Positions 7,595-7,766 of a stretch of DNA of 7,766 nucleotides are shown here, in pieces (the stretch's first letter is position 1; every line of letters begins with the position of its first letter). The translations under genes and the position numbers were made by a program. Under the pieces are notes generated by a model that made no database searches, was not told where the DNA came from, and saw nothing but the letters and a program-made list of their open reading frames with translations. The stretch lies in contig CAILTZ010000418.1 in assembly GCA_903837255.1 (NCBI GenBank), positions 1 through 7,766 of the forward strand, given 5' to 3'. Source of the DNA: an uncultured Pirellula sp. GTDB lineage: Bacteria; Planctomycetota; Planctomycetia; Pirellulales; Pirellulaceae.

Positions 7595-7654
7595 GATTGT
7601 AGCCAAATCAGCTGTAGACAGAGTGATTGTAGACAGCGCGATTGTAGAGAGCTC
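7595..7654. repeat. Four 15-bp direct repeats upstream of the kinase gene
   Basis: Units begin at 7595, 7610, 7625 and 7640, exactly 15 bases apart. On the plus strand they read GATTGTAGCCAAATC, AGCTGTAGACAGAGT, GATTGTAGACAGCGC and GATTGTAGAGAGCTC. The shared core is TGTAG; three units have GATTGTAG, and units 2 and 3 share TGTAGACAG. TGTAGACA itself is a short imperfect dyad (TGT-AG-ACA). On the minus strand three units present TACAAT, a good match to a sigma-70 -10 hexamer. They could be tandem operator or enhancer sites, or alternative promoter elements for the kinase operon. Confidence 0.8.
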
Positions 7655-7693
7655 AACGCAACCTAGTAAATATTCGATCGCCAAGGGTTTTAA

Positions 7694-7746
7694 TTAGCTG
7701 GGCTACTTGGGTGCGGTGGTTCGATCATTGGCAACAGCCTAGCTAA
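7694..7746. promoter_or_regulatory. Imperfect dyad (inverted repeat) in the right-edge intergenic region
   Basis: Arms TTAGCTGGGCT (7694-7704) and AGCCTAGCTAA (7736-7746) are complementary over 11 positions with a single G-T pair, and a further TTG/CAA (7707-7709 with 7732-7734) can pair inside. The loop is about 22 bases. No T-run follows on either strand, so I favour a regulatory dyad over a terminator; the right arm overlaps the -24/-12-like element. Confidence 0.45.
7729..7744 (+). promoter_or_regulatory. Candidate sigma-54 (-24/-12) promoter pointing rightwards
   Basis: TGGCAA, five bases, then TAGCT. The GG and GC dinucleotides have the required 10-base separation; the -24 block matches TGGCAC at five of six positions, while the -12 block matches TTGCA at only three of five. 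Transcription would start near 7754-7756 and leave the window. Its position beside an NtrC-type system raises its plausibility, but the sequence match alone is modest. Confidence 0.3.
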
Positions 7747-7766
7747 ATAGCTCCACAGGATTTCCG

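Larger units (their letters stand above)
7581..7766. other. Non-coding upstream region of the kinase operon
   Basis: No credible gene is seen here. On the plus strand nothing starts before the window ends; on the minus strand the kinase frame is closed by TGA at 7608-7610. The region holds the 15-bp repeats, the dyad and the sigma-54-like element. It is probably a divergent promoter region whose right-hand gene lies outside the window. Confidence 0.6.

Noticed and set aside
7484..7684. Minus-strand 66-codon frame with a five-residue S-T-x-x-L repeat
   Set aside because: The repeat in the protein follows from the 15-bp DNA repeats. The rest overlaps the kinase start out of frame and shows no family features, so the DNA-level explanation is preferred.
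7146..7697. Plus-strand 183-codon frame opposite the kinase N-terminus
   Set aside because: It is antisense to a kinase region with membrane helices, and its product has no recognisable features.
1..7766. CRISPR array, tRNA, rRNA, insertion sequence or phage genes
   Set aside because: No spaced long repeats, cloverleaf-like sequence, transposase-like protein or phage protein was seen.

Overview
The window looks like chromosomal DNA from a planctomycete, probably Pirellulaceae-like. The grounds are a secreted formylglycine-type sulfatase of the kind that is highly expanded in that group, a planctomycete-style secreted cyanophycinase-like S51 protein, weak or absent Shine-Dalgarno sequences, and moderate GC content. 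This assignment rests on protein style, not on a marker gene, so it is tentative.

Layout: positions 1-4473 carry two plus-strand genes, closely spaced and probably co-transcribed. The first is a 5'-truncated CDS encoding two complete sulfatase modules in tandem in one polypeptide. The second is a secreted cyanophycinase-like (peptidase family S51) protein whose N-terminal half looks like a decayed copy of its own C-terminal catalytic domain. Positions 4470-7580 carry a minus-strand two-gene operon: a membrane sensor histidine kinase (NtrB/ZraS-like) followed, after an 18-base gap, by an NtrC-type sigma-54 activator with an intact GAFTGA loop. The plus- and minus-strand gene pairs converge and overlap by their stop codons on the palindrome TTAA, leaving no intergenic space for a terminator.

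Positions 7581-7766, upstream of the kinase, are non-coding as far as I can see. They hold four exact-period 15-bp direct repeats (7595-7654), a long imperfect dyad (7694-7746) and a sigma-54-like -24/-12 element (7729-7744) pointing rightwards out of the window. The repeats lie about 100-160 bp upstream of the start site that element would use, which is where enhancer sites of an NtrC-type activator usually sit. The working model, an inference, is that the kinase/regulator pair controls a divergent sigma-54 gene just beyond the right edge and possibly its own operon.

Functionally, the plus-strand genes suggest extracytoplasmic desulfation of a sulfated glycan or glycoconjugate together with a Ser-hydrolase acting on a peptide or isopeptide. 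Neither substrate can be deduced from the sequence. The most distinctive observations are the tandem sulfatase fusion with two different active-site signatures, the internal duplication with a dead half in the S51 protein, and the regulatory architecture at the right edge.
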